Shown here piece after piece: positions 10,636 to 23,958 of a stretch of 64,000 nt of DNA. Made by a program: the position numbers and the translations under genes. A model generated the notes under the pieces. That model was not told the origin of the DNA. It saw only the letters and a program-made list of their open reading frames with translations, and ran no database searches. Origin of the DNA: Magnolia sinica. Lineage: Eukaryota; Streptophyta; Magnoliopsida; Magnoliales; Magnoliaceae. The first letter of the stretch is position 1; the number at the start of each line of letters is the position of its first letter. The DNA is taken from the NCBI RefSeq assembly GCF_029962835.1, contig NC_080574.1, positions 23,224,001 to 23,288,000 of the forward strand, given 5' to 3'.

Positions 10636-13600
10636 AAATGGCTCCAAATTTACTTGGATTTGGCCAAGGACCTCATGCTTTTGGAACATAAACACTCTTG
10701 TGACTATAAATCGGTCCGTAATCGCTCTTGAGGCCCTTAATCGCTCCTGTGAGCGTAATCGCTCCGTTGACTTCTAATCAATCCGTAATTGCTCTTGACA
10801 CCTCCTGGGACCTATAATCAATCTAAGGAACTCTGACGCGCCCGTAATTGGGACCTCTAATGGGAATATAATTGCTCATACGACCTTCAATCGATTAGAA
10901 ATTGCTTCAGACATTATGCCAAAATTGTGAATTTATTATGGAACGTCCATCGCAAAATCAAATTAACGACGGTTTTGGTCCATCGATATTTGCCACGTAG
11001 TAAAAATCAAACGACATATGTAAACTGTCAAAAGTTTGCGATGGATCTACGACGGATTCAGATCCGTCACAAAATTTACGACGGATCCTATCCGTCATAA
11101 AGATAAAAAATACGTGAGATTAATCATGTAAAGTCTAGTAAGGACTCCGAGGATCTGGCTAACCAAGGACCTCCTACTTCTGGAACGTAAACACTCTTGT
11201 GACTATAAATCGGTCCGTAATCGCTCCTGAGGCCCTTAATCGCTCTCGTAAGCGTAATCGCTCCATTAACTTCTAATCAATCCGTAATTGCTCTTGAGAC
11301 CTCCTGGGACCTATAATCAATCTAAGGAACTCCGAGACGCTAGTAATTGCTCTTCGGACCCCTACGACCTCCTATTGATCAGAAATCGCTTCAGACTGTC
11401 AAAATTGTGAATTTACGACGGAACATGTTCATCGCAAAATCAAATTAATAACGGTTTTGGTCCGTTATTATTTGCCACGCAGCAAAAATTAAACAACGGA
11501 TGTGAACCGTTGAAAGTTTGCGATGGATCTGCGATGGATTTAGATCCGTTACAAATTTTACGACGGATCCTATCCGTCATAAAAATAAAAAATACGTAAG
11601 ATTGATCATGTAAAGGGTAGGACTCCGAGGATCAGGCCAAGGACCTACTTTTGAAACGTAAATGCTTGTGACTATAAATTGGTCCGTAATCGCTCATGAG
11701 GCCCTTAATCCCTCCTGTGACCGTATAGCTCCATTAACTTCTAATCAATCCGTAATCACTCTTGAGACCTCCTGGGACCCATAATCAATTTAAGGAACTC
11801 CGTCATGCCCGTAATTGCTCTTCAGACCTCTAATGGGAATATAATCGCTCCTACAACTTCCAATCAATCAGAAATCACTCCAGACAATATGTTAAAATTG
11901 TGTATTTGCGATGGAACATGTCCAAAACCAAATCAGATTAACCATGATTTTGGTTCGTCGATATTTGCCATGCAGCAAAAATTAAACGACGGATGTGAAC
12001 CGTTGAAAGTTTGCAATGGATCTACGATGGATTCAGATCCATCACAAAATTTACGACGGATCCTATCTGTCATAAAATAAAAAATACGTGAGATTGATCA
12101 TGTAAACAATAGAAAGACTCCAAGGATCAGGCCAACCAAGGACCTCCTACTTCTGAAACATAAATGCTCTTGTGACTATAAATCAGTCCGTAATCGCTCC
12201 ATTGACTTCTAATCAATTCGTAATCGCTCTTGAGATCTCCTGGGACCTATAATTAATCTAAGGAACTCCGACATGCTAGTAATTGCTCTTCGGACCTATA
12301 ATGGGAATATAATCGCTCCTACGACCTCCAATCGATCAGAAATCGCTTTAGATATTATGTCAAAATTGTGAATTTACGACAGAACATGTCCATCATAAAA
12401 TCAAATTAACGACGATTTTGTCTGTTGTTATTTGCCACGCAGTAAAAAAAAATGATGAATGTAAACCGTCGAAAGTTTATGATGGATCCATGACAGATTC
12501 AGATCCGTCACAAATTTACGACGGATCCTATCCGTCATTAAAATAAAAAATACGTGAGATTGATCACGTAAAGGCTAGATGGAAGGATCTGGCCAAGGAC
12601 CTCCTACTTCTGGAACGTAAATACTTTGGTGACTATAAATCGGTCTGTAATCGCTCGAGGCCCTTAATCGCTCCCGTGAGAATAATCGTTCCATTGACTT
12701 CTAATCAATCTGTAATTGCTCTTGAGACCTCTTAGGACTTATAATCAAAGGAACTTCGACGCGCCGGTAATTGCTCTTCGGACCGGTAATGAGAATATAA
12801 TCGCTCCTACGACCTTCAATCGATCAGAAATCACTTCAAACATTATGCCAAAATTGTGAATTTGCAATGGAACATGTCCGTCGCAAAATCAAATTAACGA
12901 CGGTTTTGGTCCGTCGATATTTGCCAAGTAGCAAAAATCAAACAACGGATGCGAACTGTCGAAAGTTTGCGATGGATCTGCGATAAATTTAGATTCGTCA
13001 CAAAATTTACAACGGATCCTATCCATCATAAAAATAAAAAATACGTGAGATTGATCATGTAAAGTTTAGGACTTCGAGGATCTGGCTAACCAAGGACCTC
13101 TTACTTCTGGAACGCAAACACTCTTGTGACTATAAATTGATCCATAATCGTTCTTGAGGCCCTTAATCGCTCCTGTGAGTGTAATCGCTCCATTAACTTC
13201 TAATCAATCCGTAATTGCTCTTGAGACCTCCTGGGACCTATAATCAATCTAAGGAACTCTGACGCATCCATAATTACTCTTTGGACCTCTAATAGGAATA
13301 TAATCGCTCACATGACCTCCACTCGATCAGAAATCACCTCAAACAGTATGCTAAAATTATGAATTTGCAACGGAACATGTCCGTCGCGAAATCAAATTAA
13401 CGATAGTTTTGATCTGTCGATATTTGCCACGCAGCAAAAATCAAACGATGGATGTGAACCGTCGAAAGTTTGTGACGGATTCAGATCCATCACAAAATTT
13501 ATGACGGATCCTATCTGTCATAAAAATAAAAAATATGTAAGATTGATCATGTAAAGGCTATAAGGATTCCGAGGATCAGGCCAACCAAGGACCTACTTCT

Positions 13601-16600
13601 GAAACGTAAACGCTCTTGTGACTATAAATCGATCCGTTATCGCTCCCGAAGTACTTAATCTCTCTCGTGACTGTAATCGCTCCATTGACTTCTAATTAAT
13701 CCGTAATCACTTGAGGCCGCCTGGGACCTATAATCAATCTAGGGAAATCGACACGCCAGTAATTGCTCTTTGGACCTCTAATGGGAATATATTGCTCCTA
13801 CGACCTCCAATCGATCAGAAATCGTTTCACTATGTAAAAATTGTGAATCTACGACAGAACATGTCCGTCGCAAAAACAAACGACGAATGTGAACCGTTGA
13901 AAGTTTGCGATGGATTCAGATCCCTCGCAAAATTTACGTCGGATCATATCCGTCATAAAAATAAAAAATACATGAGATTGATCATGTAAAGGCTAGAAGG
14001 ACTCATAGAATCAGGCTAAGGACCTACATCTGGAACGTAAACGCTCTTGTGACTATAAATCGGTCTGTAATCGCTCCCATGACTGTATCGCTCCACTGAC
14101 TTCTAATCAATCCGTAATCGCTCTTGAGATCTCATGGGACCCATAATCAATTTAAGGAACTCCGACGCGCCCGTAATTGCTCTTCGGACCTCTAATGGGA
14201 ATATAATCGCTCCTACAACTTCCAATCGATCAGAAATTACTTCAGACAATATGCCAAAATTGTGAATTTGCGATGGAATATGTCCAACACAAAATCAGAT
14301 TAACCACGATTTTGGTCCGTCGATATTTGCCATGCAGCAAAAATCAAACAATGGATGTGAATCATTGAAAGTTTGCGATGGATCTACGATGGATTTAGAT
14401 TCGTCAAAAAATTTACGACGGATCCTATCTGTCATAAAATAAAAAATACGTGAGATTGATCATATAAACGATAGGACTCCGAGGATCAGGCCAACCAAGG
14501 ACCTCTTACTTCTGGAACATAAATGCTCTTGTGACTATAAATCAGTCCGTAATCACTTCTGAGGCCCTTAATCGCTCACGTGACCGTAATCATTCCATTG
14601 ACTTCTAATCAATCCGTAATCGCTCTTGAGACCTCCTAGGACATATAATCAATCTAAGGAACTCCAACACACTAGTAATTGCTCTCGGACCTTTAATGGA
14701 AATATAATCGCTTCCACGACCTCTAATCGATCAGAAATCGCTTCAGACTCTGAAAATTGTGAATTTATGACGAAACATGTCCGTCGCAAAATCAAATTAA
14801 TGACGATTTTGTCGTTATTTGCCACGCAGCAAAAATAAAAAGACGGATGTGAACCATCAAAAGTTTACGATGGATCTACGACGGATTCAGATCCATCACA
14901 AATTTACAACGAATCCTATCCATCATAAAAATAAAAAATACGTGAGATTGATCATGTAATCTAGGACTCCGAGGATCTGGCCAAGGACCTCCTACTTCTG
15001 GAACTAAACACTCTTGTGGCTATAAATCGATCCGTAATCGCTTTTGAGGCCCTTAATCATTCCTGTGAGCATAATCGATCTATTGACTTCTAATCATTTC
15101 GTAATTGCTCTTGAGACCTCTTGGGAACTATAATCAATCTAAGGAACTCTTACGTGCCCGTAATTGCTCTTCGGACCTCCAATGCGAATATGATCGCTCC
15201 TACGACCTCCAATCGATCAGAAATCGCTTCAGACATTATGCCAAAATTATGAATTTACAACGGAATGTCTGTCGTAAAATCAAATTAACGACAGTTTTGG
15301 TTCATCGATATTTGCCAGACAGCAAAAAACAAACGACGGATGCGAACTGTCGAAAGTTTACGATGGATCTACAACGAATTCAGATCCGTCACAAAATTTA
15401 CGACTGATCATATCTGTCATAAAAATAAAAAATACGTGAGATTGATCATATAAAGTCTAGGACTCCGAGGATCTTGCCAACCAAGGACCTTCTACTTCTG
15501 GAACGTAAATACTCTTGTGACTATAAATCGGTCCGTAATCGCTCTTAAGACCCTTAATCACTCCCGTGAGTTTAATTGCTCCATTGACTTCCAATCCATC
15601 CGTAATTGCTCTTGAGACCTCCTGGGACTTATAATCAATTTAAGGAACTCCGACGTGCCCGTAATTGCTCTTTGGACCTCTACTCCTACGACTTTCAATC
15701 GATCAGAAATCGCTTCAGATAATAAGCTAAAATTGTGAATTTTCAATAGAACATGTCCGTCGCAAAATCAAATTGACGACAGTTTTAGTCCGTCGATATT
15801 TGCTACACAGCAAAAATTAAATTGCGGATGTGAACCGTCGAAAGTGTGCAACGGATTCAGATCCGTCACAAAATTTACAACGGATCCTATCCATCATAAA
15901 AATAAAAAATACGTGAGATTGATCTTTCAAGTGCTAGAATGACTCCGAGGATAAGGCCAACCAAGGACCCCTTCTGGAACGTAAACACTCTTGTGACTAA
16001 AAATCGGTCCGTAATCGCTCTTGAGGCCCTTAATCGATCTCATGAGCGTAATCGCTCTATTGACTTCTAATCAATCCGTAATTGCTCTTGAGACCTCCTG
16101 GGACCTATAATCAATCTAAGGAACTCCGACGCGCCCGTAATTGCTCTTCGGACCTCTAATGTGAATATAATCGCTCTTGCGACCTCCAATCGATCAGAAA
16201 TTGCTTCAGACAATATGTCAAAATTGTGAATTTATGACAGAACATGTCCGTCACAAAATTAAATTAACGACGGTTTTGGTATGTCGGTATTTTTCACGCA
16301 GCAAAAATCAAACGACGGATGTGAATTGTCGAAAGTTTGCGATGGATCTGCGACGATTTCAAATCCATCATAAAATTTATGACGGATTCTATCTGTCATA
16401 AAAATAAAAAATGCATGAGATTGATCATGTAAAGGCTAGGACTCCGAGGATCAGGCCAACCAAGGACCTACTTCCGGAATGTAAACGCTCTTGTGATTAT
16501 AAATCTGTCTGTAATCGCTCATGAGGCCCTTAATCGCTCCTGTGACCGTAATCACTCATGAGGCCCTCAATCGCTCCTGTGACCGTAATCGCTCCATTGA

Positions 16601-17430
16601 CTTCTAATCAATTCGTAATCGCTCTTAAGACCTGGAATTATAATCAATCTAAGGAACTCTGACACGCCCGTAATTGCTCTTTGGACCTCTAATGGGAATG
16701 TAATTGCTCCTACGATCTCCAATCGATCAGAAATCGTTTCAGACTGTCAAAGTAGTAAATTTACGACGGAACATGTTTGTCGTAAAATCAAATTAACGAC
16801 GGTTTTGGTCCGTTGTTATTTGCTATCCAGCAAAAATCAAACGACGGCTGTGAATCGTCAAAAGTTTGCGATGGATCTACGACAGATTCAGATCTATCAC
16901 AAATTTATGACGGATTCTATCTGTCATAAAAATAAAAAAATACATGAGATTGATCATGTAAAGGCTAGGACTCTGAGGATCAGGCCAACCAAGGACCTCC
17001 TACTTCTGGAACGTAAACTCTCTTGTGACTATAAATCGGTCTGTAATCGCTCTTGAGGCCCTTAATCGCTCCCGTGAGCGTAATCGCTCCATTGACTTCT
17101 AAACAATCCGTAATTGCTCTTGAGACCTCCTGGGACCTATAATCAATCTAAGGAACTCCGACGCGCCCGTAATTGCTCTTCGAACCTCTAATGGGAATAT
17201 AATCGCTCTTACGACATCAAATTAATTGGAAATCGCTTTAGACATTATGCCAAAATTGTGAATTTGCAAACGAACATGTCCGTCGCAAAATCAAATTAAC
17301 GAAGGTTTTGGCCCATCGTTATTTGCCACACAACAAAAATCAAATGACGGATGTGAACCGTCGAAAGTTTGCAATAGATCTACGACGGATTCAAATCCGT
17401 TACAAATTTATGATGGATCCTATCCGTCAT
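10636..17430 (+). repeat. Satellite-like array 1: about 14 tandem units of ~487 bp
   Basis: The marker TGACTATAAATCGGTCCGTA recurs at about 10701, 11200, 11669, 12173, 12630, 13127, 13619, 14050, 14532, 15017, 15518, 15994, 16494 and 17026, giving periods of 431-532 bp and a mean near 487. The first half of each unit is made of degenerate ~20-bp subrepeats around TAATCGCTC. The second half has five successive short hairpins with GACGG/CCGTC arms, then AATAAAAAATACGTGAGATT. The hairpin words resemble subterminal repeats of CACTA transposons, but no CACTA terminus was found. Open frames inside the array reach about 100 codons but are not conserved between units, so the array is noncoding. Confidence 0.92.
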
Positions 17431-18515
17431 AAAAAGAAAAAATACAAATATAAATAAATAATAAATAAAAGCCACTTCATAAAGAAGAAAACCAGGGAAA
17501 CGAAATAAGATCATCATGCAGTGTCCTATGATGGCGTGGAATTTATAAAAATAAAAAACTAAAAAAGAAAGGAAGAAAGAAGAAAGAAACAAGATCAGTA
17601 TGCATTCCATATGGACACCTGAGAACCGATGCGCTACAAATCTGATGATGATTGATAGTCTACCCGAGTGTATGGCTCTCATAACTCCTAAGTAACAGAA
17701 AGGACTTCACTAGTTCTTTGCTAATGGCTTTGAGAGGGCTTACTTCCTGTCCTCTGCGCGTCTGGGGAATGGAATCCGGAGCTTGAGACTTTTCCCTTGA
17801 TAACCAACCTGAATCACATCATGAGAAATACCATGCTTTATATTTATTATAATGGGCTTTATTAAACCACTTCAAAAATCAATGCTATAGGGCACATTTT
17901 TGTTTGTTGAATCCATTTCATGGATATGGAAAACCTGTATTCCATAGGGAGATTTGTGTTTGGTTTCAGTGCAGTTTTTCATGGTTCATGTAGAAATGTG
18001 AAGGGTCAACAGTCATATCGTCGCTTTATTTCCTTTCAATAGTTGGAAATCATTCTATCGACATTTTTGGGAGAGATTGATTTCTCTGTTTTTTGCAGAT
18101 TAGCTTGGAAAAGGAAAACGGATCCTGCACCATTTTTTTTTTTTTCACAAGTAGCATCAAAGTAGGATTTTGTGGATATCATTTTCATTTCAACAAAGAC
18201 GCCCCTAGTTTCTTTTGCATAATAAGAGAATTGGGCTCTCTAGTTATCTCCTGAGCTCTAAATGCTAGAGCTTGTATCAGCCATTTCACTGCAACCAGAA
18301 CAATTTTGATGTTTCTGAAACATTCCTGAGGAAGCAACAATATAGGCAATTTTTTGGTCTTCAGAATTCTGGCACTAGTACAGAGACTAATCTGTATGTA
18401 ACTTAGACATTTGTTATTTCCGTCTTTATGTAACCTAGACCTCTTTTGCTGTTTTCTTCTTTTCAGATCCATTGAGTGGTTTTTCATATTTGATTCTTTA
18501 AATTTTTTTAGTTAT
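17431..18515. other. Noncoding, right of array 1
   Basis: AT-rich sequence with homopolymer runs (for example poly-T near 18135). No gene, repeat unit or element terminus recognised. Confidence 0.4.
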
Positions 18516-18524
18516 TATTTTTTG

Positions 18525-18690
18525 AAGACACGGTGTGCCCCCACATCTTTTGAAGAGAGGCTAATCTGCGGATACACACAAACACCCACAACCACGTGTA
18601 TTGGGTAATGCCAAGGAAGGGAATCAAACCCACACGTATAGGGAGCAAACCCACGGTGAAGGCCGCTCGCCCAAACCTCGTTGGGTTATT
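18525..18690 (-). mobile_element. Possible tRNA-derived SINE
   Basis: Read on the minus strand, the segment has an A-box-like TTGGGCGAGCGGCC. About 35 bp downstream lies a B-box-like GGTTTGATTCCC, in the layout of a pol III promoter in a plant SINE. The downstream end is AT-rich. No target duplication could be identified. Confidence 0.35.
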
Positions 18691-18699
18691 TGATTCTTT

Positions 18700-19410
18700 A
18701 ATATTGTAACCAATATTCAAAATATCGGTATCATGTTACGTATCACACCCTTGGGATATGGATACGTATCAGTTGTATCGCGTAATGTATCATTGTTGTT
18801 GGAAACAAGAGGAAGCAGATCAAATATTTCAATGAAACTTCAATGATTGTTAAAAAAGACATCAACACATACTTATAAATCAAAACATTACAAAAAAAAA
18901 AAAAGTGCACATAATAGGCTTTCTTTGTATGGAGTCTTAATCCTTGCGTTGTCCAACTGAATTAATGCAAGTATATTCTAAGTCTATTCATATAATTTAT
19001 AAATGTAAGAAGACGTATGGAAACACAAGTAATACATTCAAAAGAAAAAGAAGAATCACTACATTAGGTTACATAAATGTTTGATTTTATGTTTGGACAC
19101 AAAGATTGTAACTGATTTGCGAGAAATTGAGAAATTTTGATTTTTTTCAATTTTCCGCAACTTGGCCCATCTCCTCCAAATCTCAAAATCAAAGCTCCAA
19201 TCCATGATTTTTCATGCAAAACATAAAAAATCAGGGATTTGTAACAATTGGACACTGATTTAACATGATTTACAAGAAGAAAAAAAAATGCTCACCAAAT
19301 CGAACATGTGAGATATATCCTACTACTTGTGCATTTCGTATTGCATAGGTGGGATAAAAGATATATCGTGGGATATATCAGCCGATATCGTCAATACTTA
19401 AAACACTGAT
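18700..19410 (+). repeat. Dispersed repeat, copy B, right of satellite array 1
   Basis: 18700-19060 matches 10180-10520 on the same strand. The continuation to 19410 contains the GATATATCGTGGGATATATC / CCGATATCG wording that recurs, diverged, near 53170-53340 beside array 2. Confidence 0.55.
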
Positions 19411-19574
19411 TGTAACAATATCCCAAAAGCAGTTGCAATCTCACAATTTTATTAGATTCACCCCCTATGATTTTAGGGGCTATTTGGATGTGTGGAAGTT
19501 CCACTTAATACATAAGGGAGAGGTCTTGTGTTTGGCCACATTATTGTCTAGGAAAAAGGGCTTCTGTTTAGATG

Positions 19575-19728
19575 CAGCTGCCCACAAATTTGAATATTGT
19601 GCTGTCCACGTGGGCGGCTGCAATACAGCTGCCTTCAAAATTGAATATTGTGCTGTCCATGGGGGACGCTGGAATGCAGCTGCCTTCAAAATTGAATATT
19701 GTGCTGTCCAAGGGGGAGGCTGGAATGT
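19575..19728 (+). repeat. Minisatellite, three units of 51 bp
   Basis: GCAGCTGCC...TTGAATATTGTGCTGTCCA repeats at 19575, 19626 and 19677. The period is 17 codons, so an open frame runs through it by chance; no other support for coding. Confidence 0.75.
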
Positions 19729-20010
19729 AGCTGACCGGTAGACAAAAGGCTTCTACAAAAAACACTCTAATCTGCATGCCTACTGCAACTGTACTCTAGA
19801 AGATGCAATCATGCAACCCAACAATACACAGCCCAGATTTCAGGAGAGAGCATACTCACATTTAAGCACCCATTTATTACAAGGCCTGGAACCTGTGCAC
19901 CTATATGCCATACCTCACCTCTTCGATATATGCTCCTGCAGGACACTCTTTAGGAAGGACTTGTGAGGTGTCAATTGTCATCCAAAGGCAAATATCAAGA
20001 TCCATGGATG

Positions 20011-20307
20011 TACGGTGCAACTCGGGCAGGTTGGGTCGGGTTAAGGGTCAACCTGAGCCCAACCCAACCTCAACAAGACCCAATGTGCAACCCAACCCGA
20101 TTTGAATTCCAACAGAAAATACCCAACCCGATCCTAATTACATGTGATTATTCCCGACCCAACCTAGCCTGACCTGAATTCACTCAACTTGAACCCAACC
20201 TGATATCAGATCGGGTTAGAGTTTTCCAACCCTAACCTGGCCCAAGGACCCTGATAACCCAATCCAAACTTGGGTTCGGGTTGACCTGAACCCAATTTGC
20301 AGCCCTA
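20011..20307. mobile_element. Non-autonomous hAT element (297 bp)
   Basis: The right end reads TTTGCAGCCCTA, i.e. TAGGGCTGCAAA inward; the left end is the diverged TACGGTGCAACTCGGG. Flanking 8-mers CATGGATG (20003-20010) and CGTGGATG (20308-20315) match at 7 of 8. The interior is packed with CCCAACCC / GGGTTGGG motifs and has no coding capacity. An 8-bp target duplication with TAGGG-type ends is the hAT pattern. Confidence 0.75.
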
Positions 20308-20556
20308 CGTGGATGCCCCTATCCATGCATCCAAACAAACATCTTGACATCCACGTCCAAGATTTAAATTCTGAAAGTGGACATCTTTGTCAGCTTGCCA
20401 CACATCCAAATGACCCCTTGCGTTTTAGTTTGATTTCCATAACATTGATTGACATGCTTTTCAGTACAGATCAACAATCTATACAGCCACAGTAAATGCT
20501 TGGAGTAAAATACACTAGTGATATACAAAAGATTAAAAAAATTCATATGATACAAG

Positions 20557-21017
20557 GGTGGCAATGGATGGAGTAGCCCACCCGACCCGACAAGCCAGAC
20601 CTTGCTTTGGGCCGGGCTTGGGCCTTGCATGCATGGGTCGATCAACTTTCAGGTTGGGATTGGGCTCAAGTCATCTTAATCTGACCCGACATGAACTGAT
20701 CCGAATTTACATGTGCACGTCTTATAACCTACAAATATGCCATTCTAATCATAGGCAACCATCTATCTTGAATGTAGAACGTTGGTTTCAATCTTCTAAA
20801 ATGTTTTTTTTTTTTTTTTGGTGCGTGGCCCACTTGATGAACAAATAGATTCAGAAAATTCACAGGGAAAATAGGGATTTTATTAAATTTTGGCCAGGTT
20901 GGGTTAGCTCGGGGTGGGACCAGGCCCAACCAATTTTTTTGGGGTCAGGCTTGGGCTTTGGGTCTTAAGTGTTGTGTTGGGCCTGGGCCTAGCTGGTCTG
21001 GCCCATTGCCACCCCTA
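20557..21017. mobile_element. Non-autonomous hAT element (461 bp)
   Basis: Inverted ends GGTGGCAATGG (left) and CCATTGCCACCCCTA (right) lie between perfect 8-bp copies of GATACAAG (20549-20556 and 21018-21025). The left terminus lacks the first four bases (TAGG) seen at the right. The interior is rich in GGGCCTGGG / CCCGACCC motifs. Confidence 0.8.
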
Positions 21018-21025
21018 GATACAAG

Positions 21026-22784
21026 CATGGGAATCACCTTAACGTTTTTTTTTTTTTTTTCAAAAAGTAGGAATCACCTTAACATTGAAACCAAGACTGT
21101 CCAAGTCCAGCATGTGAGCAAAGTCCACCTGAAAAATATACTCAGCAAATCAAGATGTGCAATCATATAGAATTACAATGTCTTGAAGAACATTGATTAT
21201 TTTGAGTCGGCCAGATTTTTGCAACAAGAACATCTTCCCGCAGGAAACTGATCCATAAAGCATGTTTGAACATTTCCACATTGATTCCTTGACAAAACCT
21301 TTTCAATCAGATTTAATTAAGGTTAAAAATCGGCCTATCAGAAATTGTATTATTCACCACTGATATGGCCCCATATCGCCGTGTGTCAGGCTGTTTCAGG
21401 CCGATACAGCAGTATCATTAATGGGCGACACTGGTACTGATTGGGGGATCAGTTTCAGACAATATTTTAAACCTTGGTTTTAATAATGAAATCAATCCTT
21501 CTTGTTTTTGTTTTTTGTAAGATCGATTCTTTTATCATTATTGTTGATGTCGAAAACTGGTTAGCCTTCCGTGGACCTTTGAATGCATGCACGAGGAACG
21601 GACAAAGGAGACCTTGGTTGGAGCAGGGGACCCTCCGATGCCAAAGTCAGGCCAAGGAATCTGGGGCTAGTCGAGAAGAGGGTTTTAGGCTTAGAGTTGT
21701 GTGTACCTTTCTTTGCGGAAGGGGCATGTATATTACAACAACAGGGGGAGTGGAGGAGCCACTTGGCCAGCTAAGGAGGACGTGTACTCCGTCTGCTCCA
21801 TACAATGCAAATTTTGTTTTGCGGGAGCATCCGGGCTAATGTGGTCCTTCAGTGTTAGGGCCCAACCCCTCACTAGGGGCACCATGGAGTTTAATCATCT
21901 CCATTTCCAAAGTTCCCGATCTAACTGAGATAACTAGCCTGCTTTCCCCAATAAAGAGGGGGATACAATAAATAGAGGGAGAAAGATGAGTCTTTATGAT
22001 GAGAATGCTAGTAGAACGGAGAAAGATGACTCTTTGGATGTAGGATTTTGGTGGAGAGGGGAGGGGGAGGAAGATAGAGAGAATGAAGGGCTCCTAGCCT
22101 TAGACCTTCGTCTGGACCTAGCTATGGACATACTCACTGATGTTGTCAGGAGAAAGCCTCTGAGATTGACGAAGGGGATGATTGTCACGGAAATTGGCAT
22201 GGTTGTTTTGGTGGGGGAGACTCAAGAGATCTTCTAAGAGACAGGCTCTAAATTGATATTGACCTCTGACACGGGAGGAGAAGGCAACCCTTATATGGCC
22301 CTTCTTAGAACCTTTCCCAATCCCTTTAGGAGTAAATCCCCTTCCTAGAACTGTTGGTTTCTGAGATCCCTTTACCCATATCCTGTCCTCTACGCCCTAA
22401 AGAAACTTTGTCTAGATCTCTCCCATTTTGGTGAGAGCTCTTAGGGTTGATGATCTCAATGTACTCCATGACTCAAAAGGGTACAAGATTGGTGGATTGG
22501 ATCTGCTACTTGAGGAGATGTTGGAGGCACTCTTCATGAACAAAGAATCATAACAAATTCCAACCCATAAGAAATCATGGAGCCTAATCCTTAATGAACT
22601 GGAAAACATTACAGAGACCCCATTGACTGACCCTTTCTTTTCCTCGAAACAAACGGTTATTCCTCTCTAATCAAATGGCATAAAAAGCAGTGAGTAAAAA
22701 AAAGTTTCCATCTTTTCTTTCCAAGCTTCCCTCCAACCCCTTCGTCCCAAGATTTAATATGCCCTTCAATCGTATAAGGCACCT
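21026..22784. other. Noncoding, repeat-derived
   Basis: 21340-21475 contains the GGCCGATACAGC-type wording of a dispersed repeat also seen inside MMT intron 4 (9180-9400). The open frames at 21474-22237 match no family I recognise. Nothing else can be supported. Confidence 0.4.
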
Positions 22785-22940
22785 ATAAGAGTTCGATTTT
22801 ACGTAAACACGTATGCACATTCATGCACGCACAAACTTACATCACTTAGAACATAACGAACACTTAGATAAACCATGATTTAGAGAAGATTATTTTCACC
22901 CGTATTGTGTGCGCTTGAATTTCGAGGACGAAATTCTTAA
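22785..22940 (+). mobile_element. Gypsy internal 3' end, copy 1
   Basis: This stretch ends with TTGAATTTCGAGGACGAAAT, the sequence at the C-terminus of many plant Gypsy pol genes (LNFEDEI), directly before an LTR. It is repeated at 24355-24510. An internal 3' end before the first LTR implies a tandem or recombined arrangement. Confidence 0.55.
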
Positions 22941-23943
22941 TAACCCGTGGTTTTCTAAACCTTCGTGTACATGTCTATGGGTACATGTGCATTCATTCAT
23001 GCATCCATGCATACATGTATTTATAAATTGTGCTACTTGTAACCATTGATATATGTGATTTATTTATTTAATGTGAATCATTGATCTACTACATAATTAT
23101 AAATTATATGACTGTGTATAGATATACAAGTACATACTCATACACCCTTTCCACATACATTCATAAGACCATATGCTAATTCATAAATTAGCTCAAATAT
23201 AACCATTGATCACCCACTAAATCTATCCAATCGTGACCCATGCGCTGCCTATATAGAAAACCACCTTGTAACTACGTGTTAATAAAATCGATCGTACAAT
23301 AACCTAGACTTGTGACTAGGGCCCTAATTATCCGATTTTCTTACTCCTGGCATGCTATCTAACCATCCATCACACTTGGATCTGTCAAACAGGCCATCCA
23401 AGAGTCGAAGTACACCATTCATTTCAAAGATCGTAGAGTGTATGTCAAAACTACTGGTTAGTTTTTACATTAGATACATACACACCTTATATTAAACTAC
23501 AGATCGAAGTAGACCATCAAAATGCATCATTTTCACCATTGAGAGATCTATGTCGATTCTGGGTCGTTTGATAGAGCTCGTTGAAAAACGGGCCGTGGCC
23601 AAATTCCATTCCGATCGGAGGGTTCAGTGTGTGTCCATGCACGATTCACCATTTAAATGTGAAGTGAGATTTAAGAGGTACCTAGTCTCTAGACGCATCA
23701 TGGTCCAGAGACATTGTTTAGGAAGTTAAAAAGAACCAAAAAAAAGAAGAGTAGATTGGGCATTAGATGTGAGACGAGATTATTGTAAGGACATTTGAGT
23801 TTGGTATTATATTTATTGGTTTGTGGAGGTTAATGTGTGGGTATTCTTGTAATTATGGTTATGAATTGCTTAAAGTATATGTTATGTCTTGGAATGCGGG
23901 TTCGGGTCCGGCCAACCCAAATACCGGATTTCGGGGCGTGATA
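22941..23943 (+). mobile_element. Gypsy 5' LTR
   Basis: The LTR starts TAACCCGTGGTTTTCTAAAC, aligned with TGTAACAACCTGTGGTTTTC at 25227, so its first bases are eroded. It is followed at 23947-23958 by the primer-binding site TGGTATCAGAGC. It aligns with the second LTR over roughly 820 bp with many substitutions, so the insertion is old. Confidence 0.75.
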
Positions 23944-23946
23944 GAT

Positions 23947-23958
23947 TGGTATCAGAGC
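23947..23958 (+). promoter_or_regulatory. Primer-binding site (initiator tRNA-Met) of the Gypsy element
   Basis: TGGTATCAGAGC directly after the 5' LTR is the standard initiator tRNA-Met primer site. The internal region after it is only a few hundred bases, so gag and pol are deleted. Confidence 0.8.

Noticed and set aside
10636-17430. Open reading frames of 60-100 codons in the satellite array
   Set aside because: They differ in frame and extent from unit to unit and show no shared protein, so they are chance frames in a noncoding repeat.
10636-17430. CRISPR array
   Set aside because: Long near-identical tandem units without unique spacers in a plant nuclear sequence; a satellite explains them.
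19433-19741. Frame encoding three repeats of a 17-residue peptide
   Set aside because: The 51-bp minisatellite is a multiple of three by chance; no start context, homology or flanking gene supports coding.
21474-22237. Several overlapping frames of 63-121 codons on both strands
   Set aside because: Frames overlap on both strands without a recognisable domain; no basis to choose one as a gene.
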